From JBDHBD01 sp039586095 (GTDB lineage Bacteria; Gemmatimonadota; Gemmatimonadetes; Palauibacterales; Palauibacteraceae): a stretch of DNA of 64,000 nucleotides. Numbering within the stretch: the first letter of the stretch is position 1; each line of letters opens with the position of its first letter. Under the pieces are notes generated by a model. That model saw nothing but the letters and a program-made list of their open reading frames with translations. It did not search any database and was not told the origin of the DNA. The stretch covers positions 1 to 64,000 of the forward strand of contig JBDHLB010000015.1 of NCBI GenBank assembly GCA_039586095.1. Direction: 5' to 3'. Shown in pieces: positions 1-7,392 of the stretch. The translations under genes were made by a program, and so were the position numbers.

Positions 1-242
1 CATGACGGTTCCTCGGTCGTGATGTCGTGGTGACGCTTCGTGCCCTCGCATGGGCTTCGCCGTGCGCCGAGCGGCTCGGTGCCGCTCCTCCGGGCCGGCG
101 TGGGAAGATCTACCGAGACCGCCCGGAGATCAATCGCGGCAGAAACCGACTCCGGGTGGAAGGGCCTCTTCCGACCGCGGGACCACGCGCTCCTCTGCTA
201 GTCAGGCTTGCCCACCTGCCACGACCGGACAGGGCGACCCGC
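1..242. other. Left-edge stretch without a supportable gene
   Basis: Short open frames exist on both strands, but none starts with a clear ribosome binding site or carries a motif I recognise. The stretch may hold the tail of a gene lying outside the window, or debris from the same event that made the kinase/GNAT scar next to it. Confidence 0.4.
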
Positions 243-461
243 TCAGTCCGTCAGCCGCAGCTTCACCCGCACGATGCTCGGCTCGTCCTCCACGCTGGAG
301 GTCGTGAAGCCGAGCACCCGGCACAGCTTGAGCATCGTGTGATTGTCGTGCAGGACATCTCCGTAGATCTCGCCGATTCCACGGCTGCGTGAGTAGTCGA
401 TGATGCGGCGCATGAGAAAGACACCCAGCCCCATACCCGTCACGTCGCCGCGCACAAGCAC
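243..461 (-). pseudogene. GNAT acetyltransferase, C-terminal fragment
   Basis: The 72-residue open frame can start only at a GTG inside the domain. It reads like the last third of a GNAT acetyltransferase of the protein-acetyltransferase (Pat) type. It has the acetyl-CoA loop GMGLGVFLMRRI (residues about 9-20), then a helix, GDVLHDNHTMLKLCRVLGF and a final strand. The domain normally needs about 150 residues, so the N-terminal strands and the beginning of the acetyl-CoA site are absent. Immediately upstream, in another frame, is the start of a Ser/Thr kinase, so this looks like a deletion or assembly scar and not a working enzyme. The GNAT assignment is fairly secure; the original protein, possibly a longer acyl-CoA synthetase fusion, is not known. 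Confidence 0.65.
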
Positions 462-562
462 GGCGCCAGGTACACCGTGGCCATTCCGCCGCGGCCGATC
501 TCTTCCTCGATCGCGTAGCGCTCGCCGAGCGCGACAGTCAGCTCATCCGGGAGCTCGGGCAT
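440..562 (-). pseudogene. Ser/Thr protein kinase, N-terminal fragment
   Basis: An ATG at 562 opens a 40-codon frame. Its first 33 residues are the canonical beginning of a bacterial Hanks-type kinase: a short leader (MPELPDELTVALGERY) and the complete glycine loop IGRGGMATVYLA. After that alanine, at about position 462, similarity stops. The next bases belong in another frame to a GNAT domain, and the kinase frame ends after seven more codons (PCLCAAT). The invariant lysine, HRD and DFG motifs are missing. The join is abrupt, as expected for a deletion that fused two genes or a misassembly. I am confident of the kinase identity from the glycine loop but cannot say which cause applies. Confidence 0.7.
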
Positions 563-729
563 GCCCCGAAACTATCATGAAACCGCGGGACTGGGAGAGG
601 CGAGTCGTGTCGGCTGGCTGGCGATCTGATGAACCTGTGGGCCGCGATCCAGACGTGGTCGTCCACCGTCGCGCACCATAGCTTACAAAGAGAGACCACA
701 CGGCCATCGCGCGTGGTGAGGAGGCAATC

Positions 730-1191
730 ATGCCGATCAAGAAGCTGAGGGAGTTTCTGGAGGCCGAAGGGGTGAAGCACGTGACCATCACCCATTCACA
801 GGCGTTCACGGCTCAGGAGATCGCCGCCTCGGCGCATATTCCGGGCAAGGAGCTGGCCAAGACCGTAATGGTGAAGATCGACGGCAACATGGCCATGGTC
901 GTGTTGCCGGCCACCGAAATGGTCAGCCTCGGTCGATTGAAGGAGATGACGGGCGCAAACGATGTTCAGCTGGCCAGCGAGCCCGAGTTCAAGGACCTGT
1001 TTCCGAACTGCGCGCTGGGGGCGATGCCGCCCTTCGGCAACCTGTGGGGCATGGACGTTTACGCGGACGATCGCCTCAGCGAGGACAAGGAGATCGCCTT
1101 CAACGCCGGGTCCCACACCGAGCTCGTTCGCCTGGCCTACGCGGATTTCGAACGTCTGGTCAAGCCGCGCGTCCTGAGCGTCGCCCGCTAG
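730..1191 (+). CDS. YbaK/EbsC-type aminoacyl-tRNA deacylase
   Basis: A 153-residue cytosolic protein of the YbaK/ProX editing-domain superfamily, which hydrolyses mischarged aminoacyl-tRNA in trans. Family features visible are the N-terminal helix and strand (FLEAEGVKHVTITHS), an early GKELAKTVMVK segment carrying the conserved lysine of the editing pocket, and the late GAMPPFG and FNAGSHTELV stretches. The length is normal for a stand-alone member. The ATG follows a good GAGGAGG-like site. Its last 32 bases overlap the end of the convergent M20 peptidase gene. Substrate (Cys-tRNA, Ala-tRNA or Ser-tRNA) cannot be told from sequence alone. Confidence 0.85.
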   Translation: MPIKKLREFLEAEGVKHVTITHSQAFTAQEIAASAHIPGKELAKTVMVKIDGNMAMVVLPATEMVSLGRLKEMTGANDVQLASEPEFKDLFPNCALGAMPPFGNLWGMDVYADDRLSEDKEIAFNAGSHTELVRLAYADFERLVKPRVLSVAR

Positions 1192-2356
1192 TCGCCCGCG
1201 AACGTTCCAACGGAGGAGCCAGAAGAAGCAGGGAGAGCAGCGCGGCGCGGTCGATCAAACTCGCGAGCTCTACGAACTCGTGCGCCGCGTGCGCCCCTCC
1301 TCCGACGGGTCCGAGCCCGTCCAGGGTCGGCGCGTAGAGGCTTGCCACGTTGCCATCCGAGGCTCCGCCCGCGAGTCCCTCGGCCAACCCCAGCTCCAGT
1401 TCCGCCGCCGCCCCCTGCGCCAGCTGCCAAAGCTCTCGTGGCGTGCGCTCCATGGGCGGTTTCTCGAGGCCTCCGATGACTTCGATTGTCGTGTTCGGCG
1501 TCACGGGCTCCAGCGATCGCACGCGTTGCTCGAGCTCGGCCGCCTGGTCCAGCGTGAGCACCCGAAAGTCCACAGTGATCTTGCCTTCCGGTGCGACGAC
1601 GTTGGCGCTCAGGCCTCCGTCGATCGTCCCGACATTCACGCTGATTCCCTGCTTCGGGTCATTGAGCGCGAAGAGGTGCTGAACGAGGTGAGAAAGCTCG
1701 AGAATGGCGCTCGCGCCGTGCGCGGGCTCGAGCCCGGCGTGGGCAGCCCTTCCCGTGACCCGGATCGTGAAGTGGCCTACGCCTTTGCGGGCTGTCTTCA
1801 GTCGGCCCCGCCGACCGAGTGATGGTTCCAGCACATATACCCGGTCTGCGATTCTGGCCAGACGTCGCACAATGTGCGCCGAGCCCAGGCTTCCCGATTC
1901 CTCGTCGGAGTTCAGGAACACCACCGGCACGACTTCCGGCTCCGCGCCGACAACTCGCAAAGCGCCGAGAGCGAAAACGAGCAGCGCGAGGCCGGACTTC
2001 ATGTCGTACACGCCCGGGCCCACGATGCGGCCCCGGAAGCGTTGGAAGGGACGGCTCTCCAGCGTTCCGGTCGGCCACACGGTGTCGGTGTGCCCGAGCA
2101 CGATCTGCACCGGTGCGCCTGGCGGTCTGTCGCTGGGAACCGCGAGCATATGCCGGCTGCCTGCATCTCGCGAAGCCCACCGGATGCGATACCCGAGCTC
2201 CCGCAGCTCGTCGCACAGAATCGTCTGGACGGCTCTCTGGCTGTTCGGATCGTGTGTAGGAGACTCGGCGGCGACCAGCCGCTCGAGCAGCCCGACGAGA
2301 CCCTCCTCCTCCGCCTGCAGGAACTCGCGGATGCGGAGCGCCCGTTCCGAGGCCAT
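1160..2356 (-). CDS. M20 family metallopeptidase (glutamate carboxypeptidase-like)
   Basis: A 398-residue soluble M20 zinc hydrolase, closest in layout to glutamate carboxypeptidase CPG2, which removes C-terminal glutamate or cleaves small amides. Visible catalytic elements are LGHTDTVWP (first zinc His, about residue 88), GVYDMKSG (bridging Asp), NSDEESGS (catalytic Glu and zinc Glu, about 150) and the C-terminal AHEFVE histidine. A lid domain lies between about 200 and 310. No signal peptide is seen. It follows the flavin reductase gene by only 7 bases on the same strand, so the two are probably cotranscribed. Confidence 0.88.
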   Translation of the reverse strand: MASERALRIREFLQAEEEGLVGLLERLVAAESPTHDPNSQRAVQTILCDELRELGYRIRWASRDAGSRHMLAVPSDRPPGAPVQIVLGHTDTVWPTGTLESRPFQRFRGRIVGPGVYDMKSGLALLVFALGALRVVGAEPEVVPVVFLNSDEESGSLGSAHIVRRLARIADRVYVLEPSLGRRGRLKTARKGVGHFTIRVTGRAAHAGLEPAHGASAILELSHLVQHLFALNDPKQGISVNVGTIDGGLSANVVAPEGKITVDFRVLTLDQAAELEQRVRSLEPVTPNTTIEVIGGLEKPPMERTPRELWQLAQGAAAELELGLAEGLAGGASDGNVASLYAPTLDGLGPVGGGAHAAHEFVELASLIDRAALLSLLLLAPPLERSRATSGRRSGRAA

Positions 2357-2363
2357 GAGTCGC

Positions 2364-2969
2364 CTAGCGCCTCAGCTCTGCCGGGAAGGGCAGGGCATGC
2401 GTGTGGCGGATTTTGGTGACACGCCCGGGATGTACGTACGCGAGCAGCTGATTGTTTAGGATCACGTCCTGCGTATCGCGGTCGACGCGCAGCCGCACAT
2501 CCTGATGCACGCGCGCGGTGATGACCTCTCCAGTGACCAATCGAGTTCTGCCGAAGCCGTCAACGATCTTCAGCAGCTCGCACTCCAGGTGTAGGTACGC
2601 GTCCCTGAGCAGCACGGCGTCCCCCCTGGTGGCCGGGACGGTCGGCAACGATTCGAGCACCTCACTGTCGTGCTCGTCGCAGCGGAACGAGGATGCAACG
2701 GCCACCTGCACGACCTGCTCGGGCCGAGGATAGCTGACCGTGAAGAAACCCTCGCGCTCGGCGTTCCGGTACGTCGGATGAGTCGGTGTGCACACGAAGC
2801 CGAAGTAGTTCTCCCATCCCAGCGGGGTAACGAGGTTGTTGGGCGCCAGATTGGGCCGTCCGTCCTCGTCGCGCGTGCCGATCAGAACGAAGGGGAGAAC
2901 GAGGGGAAAGCGGTCCCAGATCGAGTACTCGACCTCGAGTTCGACATAATCGGCCAGAGGATCAGGCAT
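2364..2969 (-). CDS. Flavin reductase family protein (FMN-binding split barrel)
   Basis: A 201-residue protein with the FMN-binding split-barrel pattern of the DIM6/NTAB flavin reductase group. An N-terminal strand (FVLIGTRDEDGRPNLAP) leads into the FMN loop, then the VCTPTHPTYRNAEREGFFTV core and a late GEVITARVHQDV strand. Members reduce flavin with NAD(P)H or use bound FMN in small-molecule redox reactions; the substrate here is unknown. It is the first gene of a two-gene unit with the M20 peptidase. No membrane segment or signal peptide is present. Confidence 0.82.
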   Translation of the reverse strand: MPDPLADYVELEVEYSIWDRFPLVLPFVLIGTRDEDGRPNLAPNNLVTPLGWENYFGFVCTPTHPTYRNAEREGFFTVSYPRPEQVVQVAVASSFRCDEHDSEVLESLPTVPATRGDAVLLRDAYLHLECELLKIVDGFGRTRLVTGEVITARVHQDVRLRVDRDTQDVILNNQLLAYVHPGRVTKIRHTHALPFPAELRR

Positions 2970-3087
2970 TGGATAACCCGCGGTCGCGTTCGGGTCGACA
3001 GAGCCGGGGGCGTCGGGCCACGTTCGAATCTACGCCGGCTCGACGGACGCAGCGATACCGCATTCGCTCGGCACGGCGCGACGCGAT

Positions 3088-4410
3088 TCAGGCGGCTCTT
3101 GCTCCCCTGAGCCGCTGGACGGCTCCGACGCCCGCACGAGCCGAAAGCAGCATGAGTGCGGTGATCAGCACGGCCGACGAGAGGCACCACACGCAGACCG
3201 CGCCGATGACGAACGGCTCCAGGAACGTCAGGTAGGCGGAAAAGGCGGTGCCCGCGAGGGCGAACAGGAAGAACCCTGCGGTCCCGATGTCGGAAGCGGG
3301 TCTCTCGCCCACTCTCGCAACCACCCAGGCCCCCAGCAGGAGCAAGTAGCCGATCACACCCACGATTCCTACCGGGATCAACCCGAACACTCTCGCGTAC
3401 GGGCTATGCTGCACGGCGTTGCAGTCGCCTACCGGCCCGCAGACCGCGCTTGCGCCCTGCGTCTCGACGTAGGCCATGTAAGCCGCGATTCCGATGCCCA
3501 CGAACAGGAGAATGGGAATCACCAGCCCGGGCATCCCAGCGTCCTGCCGCCGCCGCGCCACGGTCGCAACACCGGCAAGGCCTGCGAGCATGCCGAGCAG
3601 GATGACGATCGCGAGGCCGTTGCCCACCGGATCTCTACCGAGCCGCTCAGCGAGCCCTAGAGGATGTACAGCGAGCGAGTTGAGATATTGCTCCGCCGCC
3701 CCCACCTGGTCGTATGACGGCTTCGACCTGTACACCGCTGGTTCGGGCTCGGTCTCGGCCGCGGACTCCTGGACTGTCGGCGGTGCGGCGGGACGCTCTT
3801 CGGCTCCCGGCTGATCGCCGCCCGGCGGCTCGACGGTCGCCAGGTCAGGCTCGACTTCCCTCTCGCTCTCTGCTTCCACCACACCCGCCGCATCCCGCGC
3901 TGGCGCGAGTGCAACAACGTCGGTCAGCCCGGGGATCGACGGCCAATCCGCACCGCCCTCAACCAGCCCCTGCGCAATCAGGCCGGGCAGGTCACGCGGG
4001 ATCTCTACCGACCCCACGAGCACGTGCTCTGCAAACACGAGCTGGGGGACTCCCCTCCGGTTTTCGGGGATGGCGAATCGTGCAATCGAGCTCTCGTAGA
4101 GCTCACCACCCAGACCGCGGGACACATCGACGAGCAACAGTCGAAAACGGTCGTTCCACACGAGGTGAGCGATCAGAGGCTCGGCCCCTCCGCCCTCCAA
4201 CGATTGTACCTGAGGCTGGCCGCCAAACTGTGCGAAGATGTGCGGCAGGTCTTCGTTGATCACCTGATGGCAGTGGGGGCAGGTCGGCGAATAGAAGAGC
4301 ACGGCGCGCACAACCGGCTCTTCGACAGGCGTGCTCGCCGGACTCGGCGCCGGGCCTCGCCAGGCCAGCGAGAGAACGAGCACCCCCAGAGCTGCTGCAA
4401 GACGCTTCAT
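3088..4410 (-). CDS. Thioredoxin-like / vitamin K epoxide reductase (VKOR) fusion
   Basis: A 440-residue membrane protein that probably drives disulfide formation in the periplasm, passing electrons to quinone. From the ATG at 4410 (a GTG at 4419 is the alternative) it has a signal-like N-terminus (MKRLAAALGVLVLSLAW), then a thioredoxin-like domain with a CPHC active site near residue 45. A low-complexity acidic, proline-rich linker covers about 170-230. A four- or five-helix VKOR domain follows from about 270, with the CGPVGDC pair and the quinone-site CVWC motif near residue 405. The order Trx-linker-VKOR is the reverse of the common VKOR-Trx fusion. There are no obvious pathway neighbours. 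Confidence 0.88.
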   Translation of the reverse strand: MKRLAAALGVLVLSLAWRGPAPSPASTPVEEPVVRAVLFYSPTCPHCHQVINEDLPHIFAQFGGQPQVQSLEGGGAEPLIAHLVWNDRFRLLLVDVSRGLGGELYESSIARFAIPENRRGVPQLVFAEHVLVGSVEIPRDLPGLIAQGLVEGGADWPSIPGLTDVVALAPARDAAGVVEAESEREVEPDLATVEPPGGDQPGAEERPAAPPTVQESAAETEPEPAVYRSKPSYDQVGAAEQYLNSLAVHPLGLAERLGRDPVGNGLAIVILLGMLAGLAGVATVARRRQDAGMPGLVIPILLFVGIGIAAYMAYVETQGASAVCGPVGDCNAVQHSPYARVFGLIPVGIVGVIGYLLLLGAWVVARVGERPASDIGTAGFFLFALAGTAFSAYLTFLEPFVIGAVCVWCLSSAVLITALMLLSARAGVGAVQRLRGARAA

Positions 4411-4419
4411 GGAATCCAC

Positions 4420-5028
4420 TGCAGGACTTTCATGGCTCGTGCACGGTCCCGCTGGTCGTGCCTACACTGGACGGGGCGTCGAGCGCCCCCGCCGTTTCCC
4501 CCGGTACCCGCCAGAACGACCACCTCCCGACCACGTGAATCGCCCTCCAGGAAGCGCGCGTTTCGAACTTCGTTCTCCATCATCTGGATGAGCTGGATGT
4601 GGAGTCCTCGATCATCGCTCGCTCGACCTCTACCAACTGTTCGGTCGTCAGGTGGGGACGTCACGGCGGTCCTTCATGTGGCTATCCCATGGTTCAAACG
4701 TCCGGCACTTTCCGCCAAACGACAATGGGCGTTGTTCGGTGTCCAGACCGGCAATTGTGAGGAGCCCATCCATGCCCAAACAGCCTCCGGACGATCGGTT
4801 GCCGGGAAACCGTTCGCAAGTATCTATATAGACAACGAGACCTCATGTGAATTATCGGCAAGAGATCCGCCGGTTCGGCCGTCTATCGCGGACATGGCCA
4901 GGGCACACCCGACCTCACGTGATCTGCAACGGGACGGGGTCGCGGGTGGGTGGGGCACGGGTACCCTCCGCTCACGGTGATCCAAGGCTCAGCGATCGAG
5001 GCGATACCCTTTGTGAGTCGGGTGAGCC
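4420..5028. other. Gene-poor gap
   Basis: Six hundred bases without an intact gene of recognisable family. The minus-strand frame near 4545-4660 contains protein-like words (LTTEQLVEVERAMIED) broken by a stop. On the plus strand at 4772 a well-placed ribosome site (GAGGAG) precedes an ATG whose frame stops after 19 codons. Both could be remnants of deleted genes. An A/T-rich patch at about 4819-4832 could hold a promoter for the following gene, but I cannot assign boxes. Confidence 0.4.
4772..4831 (+). pseudogene. Possible truncated gene start (19 codons)
   Basis: ATG at 4772 is preceded by GAGGAG at a normal distance. The frame reads MPKQPPDDRLPGNRSQVSI and then a TAG. The strong translation start followed by an immediate stop resembles the other gene scars in this window (kinase/GNAT, rfbB). 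No family can be assigned from so few residues, and it could also be a leader peptide. Confidence 0.2.
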
Positions 5029-5397
5029 ATGCGTACAATGAAGCGGCGAATTGCCTCTAACGCGGGGGACTCAGTGAGAGATTATGAGGCCTATTGTACG
5101 GCCTGCGGCACGCGAGTCGTCGTCAGCCTCGACACGCCGCCCGACGGCCCGATCGACCTCGCCGGTGTCGATTGCCTGGACAAGGTGGTCTCCTGCGAGA
5201 AGATGGAGTGCCCGCTCGTCGACATCACTCCCGACAACTTGCCGAACCGGCTCGAGTTCCTACCGGCCCAGCTCCAGGGTGGTCGCGAGCGCGGCATGCA
5301 GGAGAGCGCGGACCTCGTGGAGCGTGCGCGGTCTACCTCCGTCAGGCTCCAAACCGAACGAAGACCCCGAGATCACCCCGATGACGAGGGTGCTTGA
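5029..5397 (+). CDS. Small cysteine-containing hypothetical protein
   Basis: A 122-residue protein I do not recognise. The N-terminal half has four or five spaced cysteines: CTAC near residue 23, then C at about 49, 56 and 61. The first pair resembles half of a zinc ribbon. The C-terminal third is charged and poorly conserved in appearance. It lies upstream of the redox operon on the same strand, separated by the structured leader at 5408-5480. An ATG nine bases downstream is an alternative start. Moderate confidence that it is expressed; no function can be assigned. Confidence 0.5.
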   Translation: MRTMKRRIASNAGDSVRDYEAYCTACGTRVVVSLDTPPDGPIDLAGVDCLDKVVSCEKMECPLVDITPDNLPNRLEFLPAQLQGGRERGMQESADLVERARSTSVRLQTERRPRDHPDDEGA

Positions 5398-5407
5398 GTT
5401 GTGGCTT

Positions 5408-5480
5408 CTGGGGCTGCCAGGGTCGGCCCCCATCCAGATAGCCAGCTCCGGGGGCGGGGCGTACTGTTAGGCAGCCCCAG
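5408..5480 (+). promoter_or_regulatory. Structured leader upstream of the redox operon
   Basis: An 11-base perfect inverted repeat (CTGGGGCTGCC at 5408-5418, GGCAGCCCCAG at 5470-5480) encloses a second 6-base stem (GCCCCC at 5426-5431 with GGGGGC at 5450-5455). This gives a two-tier hairpin in the transcript about 33 bases before the FAD oxidoreductase ATG. A further small hairpin (TTGCC/GGCAA, 5497-5508) covers the GAGG ribosome site. It could be a cis-regulatory RNA or a terminator of the preceding gene; there is no U-tract. Confidence 0.45.
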
Positions 5481-5512
5481 GGCAGCGCGACCCTCTTGCC
5501 GAGGCAACCTGC

Positions 5513-7000
5513 ATGAAGCGACGGCAGCCCAACCTGCTCGACCAGCTGGCGCCGGGAGCGGACGACGGCGACGCTGCGTTGCAGCTGGAGGACGGGTCAC
5601 GTGTCGCGGTCATCGGGGGAGGACCCGCCGGCTCCCTGTTCTCATTCTTCCTGCTCAAGATGGCCGAGGCGATCGACCTCGAGGTCGACCTCGAGATCTA
5701 CGAACCGCGCTCGTTCGAGCGCTGCGGCCCTGCCGGCTGTAACCACTGCGGCGGGATCGTGTCGGAGTCCCTGGTCCAGATCCTCGCCACCGAGGGCGTC
5801 AACCTCCCACCCAGCGTCGTCCAGCGTGGGATCGAGTCCTACGTGGTCCACATGGACGTCGGCAGCGTAACGATCCAAAGCCCGGTCGGCGAACAACGGA
5901 TTGCGGCGCTCTACCGTGGGAACGGCCCACGGGAGGGCGGCACTCTGCCGTGGGACTCGTTCGACGCGTACCTGCAGGGGATCGCGACGGAGCGGGGCGC
6001 CCGCGTCGTTCGAAAGCTCGTCACAGGAGTGGAGTGGGAGGATGGCCGGCCGAGCCTGGTTGACGCGGACGGGCGTGCTCGGCAATACGACCTCGTCGCG
6101 GTCGCGGCGGGCGTGAACAGCAACTTTTTCGATCTGCTGGAGATCGAGTCCGAGGCCCCACGGGCGCCGCGCACCACCCGCACCTACATCTGCGAGTTTC
6201 GTTTCGGCCGCGAGACGATCGAGCGCGTGCTCGGCAACTCGATGCACGTCTTCCTGCTCGACCTGCCTCGACTCGAGTTCGCGGCCATCATTCCCAAGGG
6301 TGAGTTCGTGACCCTGTGCTTGCTGGGCGAGGAGCTGGATCAGGAGCTCATCCAGGCTTTTCTGGGTTCACCGGTTGTCCAGCGCTGCTTCCCGGAGGAG
6401 TCGGTACCGGCGGTGTGCAGCTGCGCGCCGCTCATCAACATGGGAGGTGCCCGCCGACCGTTCGGCGATCGGGTTGTGCTGATCGGCGACTCCGGTGTGA
6501 CGCGTCTCTACAAGGATGGCATTGGGGCCGCCTACCGAACTGCGAAGGCAGCAGCCGCGACGGCTGTCTTCCAGGGGATCTCGGCCGAAGCGTTTCGGCG
6601 ACACTACTGGCCCGCCTGCCGCGCGATCGCGCGCGACAATGCGATCGGGAAGGGTCTGTTCGCCGCAACGACCTTCCTCAAGCACATCCGTCTCACACGG
6701 CGTGCCATACTCCGCATGACGCAGCGGGAGCAGAAGAAGGCGAACGGCGCACGCCACATGAGCTCGCTCCTATGGAACATGTTCACGGGAAGCGCCCCGT
6801 ATCGTGAGATCTTCGTGGGTGCCTTGCACCCGGGTTTCATCGGCGGTCTGCTCTGGAATCTCGCGCTCGGTGCTAGGTCGGCCGGCGCGAGTGAGCCAGC
6901 GCGTCCTTGCGAAGGCGCCAATGCGCGAGGCGAGGAGCCCGCGGACACGGAGGGCACGGAGGCGGACGCAGAAATCGGAGACGAGTTGATCCATGCGTAA
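5513..7000 (+). CDS. FAD-dependent oxidoreductase, geranylgeranyl-reductase-like
   Basis: A 495-residue flavoprotein. The dinucleotide-binding fold begins at about residue 28 with VAVIGGGPAGSLFSFF, and the late FAD contact is FGDRVVLIGDSGVTRLYKDG near 315-335. Overall layout matches the geranylgeranyl reductase/halogenase superfamily. A cysteine cluster (CGPAGCNHCGG, about residues 71-81) where the FAD pyrophosphate loop lies could hold a metal or redox disulfide. Hydrophobic helices after about 420 suggest membrane association. The stop codon overlaps the start of the cyclic-nucleotide-binding gene by 8 bases, so the genes are translationally coupled. The substrate is unknown; a quinone or isoprenoid is plausible. 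Confidence 0.75.
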   Translation: MKRRQPNLLDQLAPGADDGDAALQLEDGSRVAVIGGGPAGSLFSFFLLKMAEAIDLEVDLEIYEPRSFERCGPAGCNHCGGIVSESLVQILATEGVNLPPSVVQRGIESYVVHMDVGSVTIQSPVGEQRIAALYRGNGPREGGTLPWDSFDAYLQGIATERGARVVRKLVTGVEWEDGRPSLVDADGRARQYDLVAVAAGVNSNFFDLLEIESEAPRAPRTTRTYICEFRFGRETIERVLGNSMHVFLLDLPRLEFAAIIPKGEFVTLCLLGEELDQELIQAFLGSPVVQRCFPEESVPAVCSCAPLINMGGARRPFGDRVVLIGDSGVTRLYKDGIGAAYRTAKAAAATAVFQGISAEAFRRHYWPACRAIARDNAIGKGLFAATTFLKHIRLTRRAILRMTQREQKKANGARHMSSLLWNMFTGSAPYREIFVGALHPGFIGGLLWNLALGARSAGASEPARPCEGANARGEEPADTEGTEADAEIGDELIHA

Positions 7001-7388
7001 GGGAGCGCTCGGCAAGCGATACGCGGACGGTGAGCCCATCGTGACGCAGGGCGAGATGGGCGACTGCATGTACGTCGTTCAGGGGGGTGAAGTGGAGGTC
7101 GTGCAGACGACCAATAACGGCGAGCAGCGCCTGGCCGTGCTCGCGCCCGGCGACTTCTTCGGAGAGATGGCGATCTTCGAGAAGGAGGTGCGTTCGGCCA
7201 CCGTGCGCGCGCTCGGAGAGGCGCGCGTGCTGAAGGTGGACAAGAAGACGCTTCTGCGCCGAATCAAGGAGGATCCGCTGCTAGCCGTCAACATCCTGCA
7301 GGCGATGTCTGGGCGTATCCGCGGCCTGAACGCCGAGGTCGCACGGACCCGTGCCGGATCACCGGGCGCTGGCTCGGGAAGAGGCTAG
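6993..7388 (+). CDS. Stand-alone cyclic-nucleotide-binding domain protein
   Basis: A 131-residue protein made almost entirely of one CRP/cAMP-receptor-type sensor domain. The beta-roll starts GEPIVTQGEMGDCMYVVQGG. The phosphate-binding cassette FFGEMAIFEKEVRSATV keeps both the glutamate and the arginine-Ser-Ala that hold the cyclic phosphate in true cAMP/cGMP binders. There is no DNA-binding helix-turn-helix, kinase or channel attached, so it probably acts by protein contact. It sits between and overlaps two redox enzymes, suggesting it regulates that complex. A class III cyclase gene lies 1.8 kb downstream on the other strand. Confidence 0.85.
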   Translation: MRKGALGKRYADGEPIVTQGEMGDCMYVVQGGEVEVVQTTNNGEQRLAVLAPGDFFGEMAIFEKEVRSATVRALGEARVLKVDKKTLLRRIKEDPLLAVNILQAMSGRIRGLNAEVARTRAGSPGAGSGRG

Positions 7389-7392
7389 GGCG

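Noticed and set aside
4688..4700. GGTTCAAAC, resembling a tRNA T-loop
   Set aside because: The flanking bases do not form a T-stem and no acceptor, D or anticodon arms can be drawn around it.
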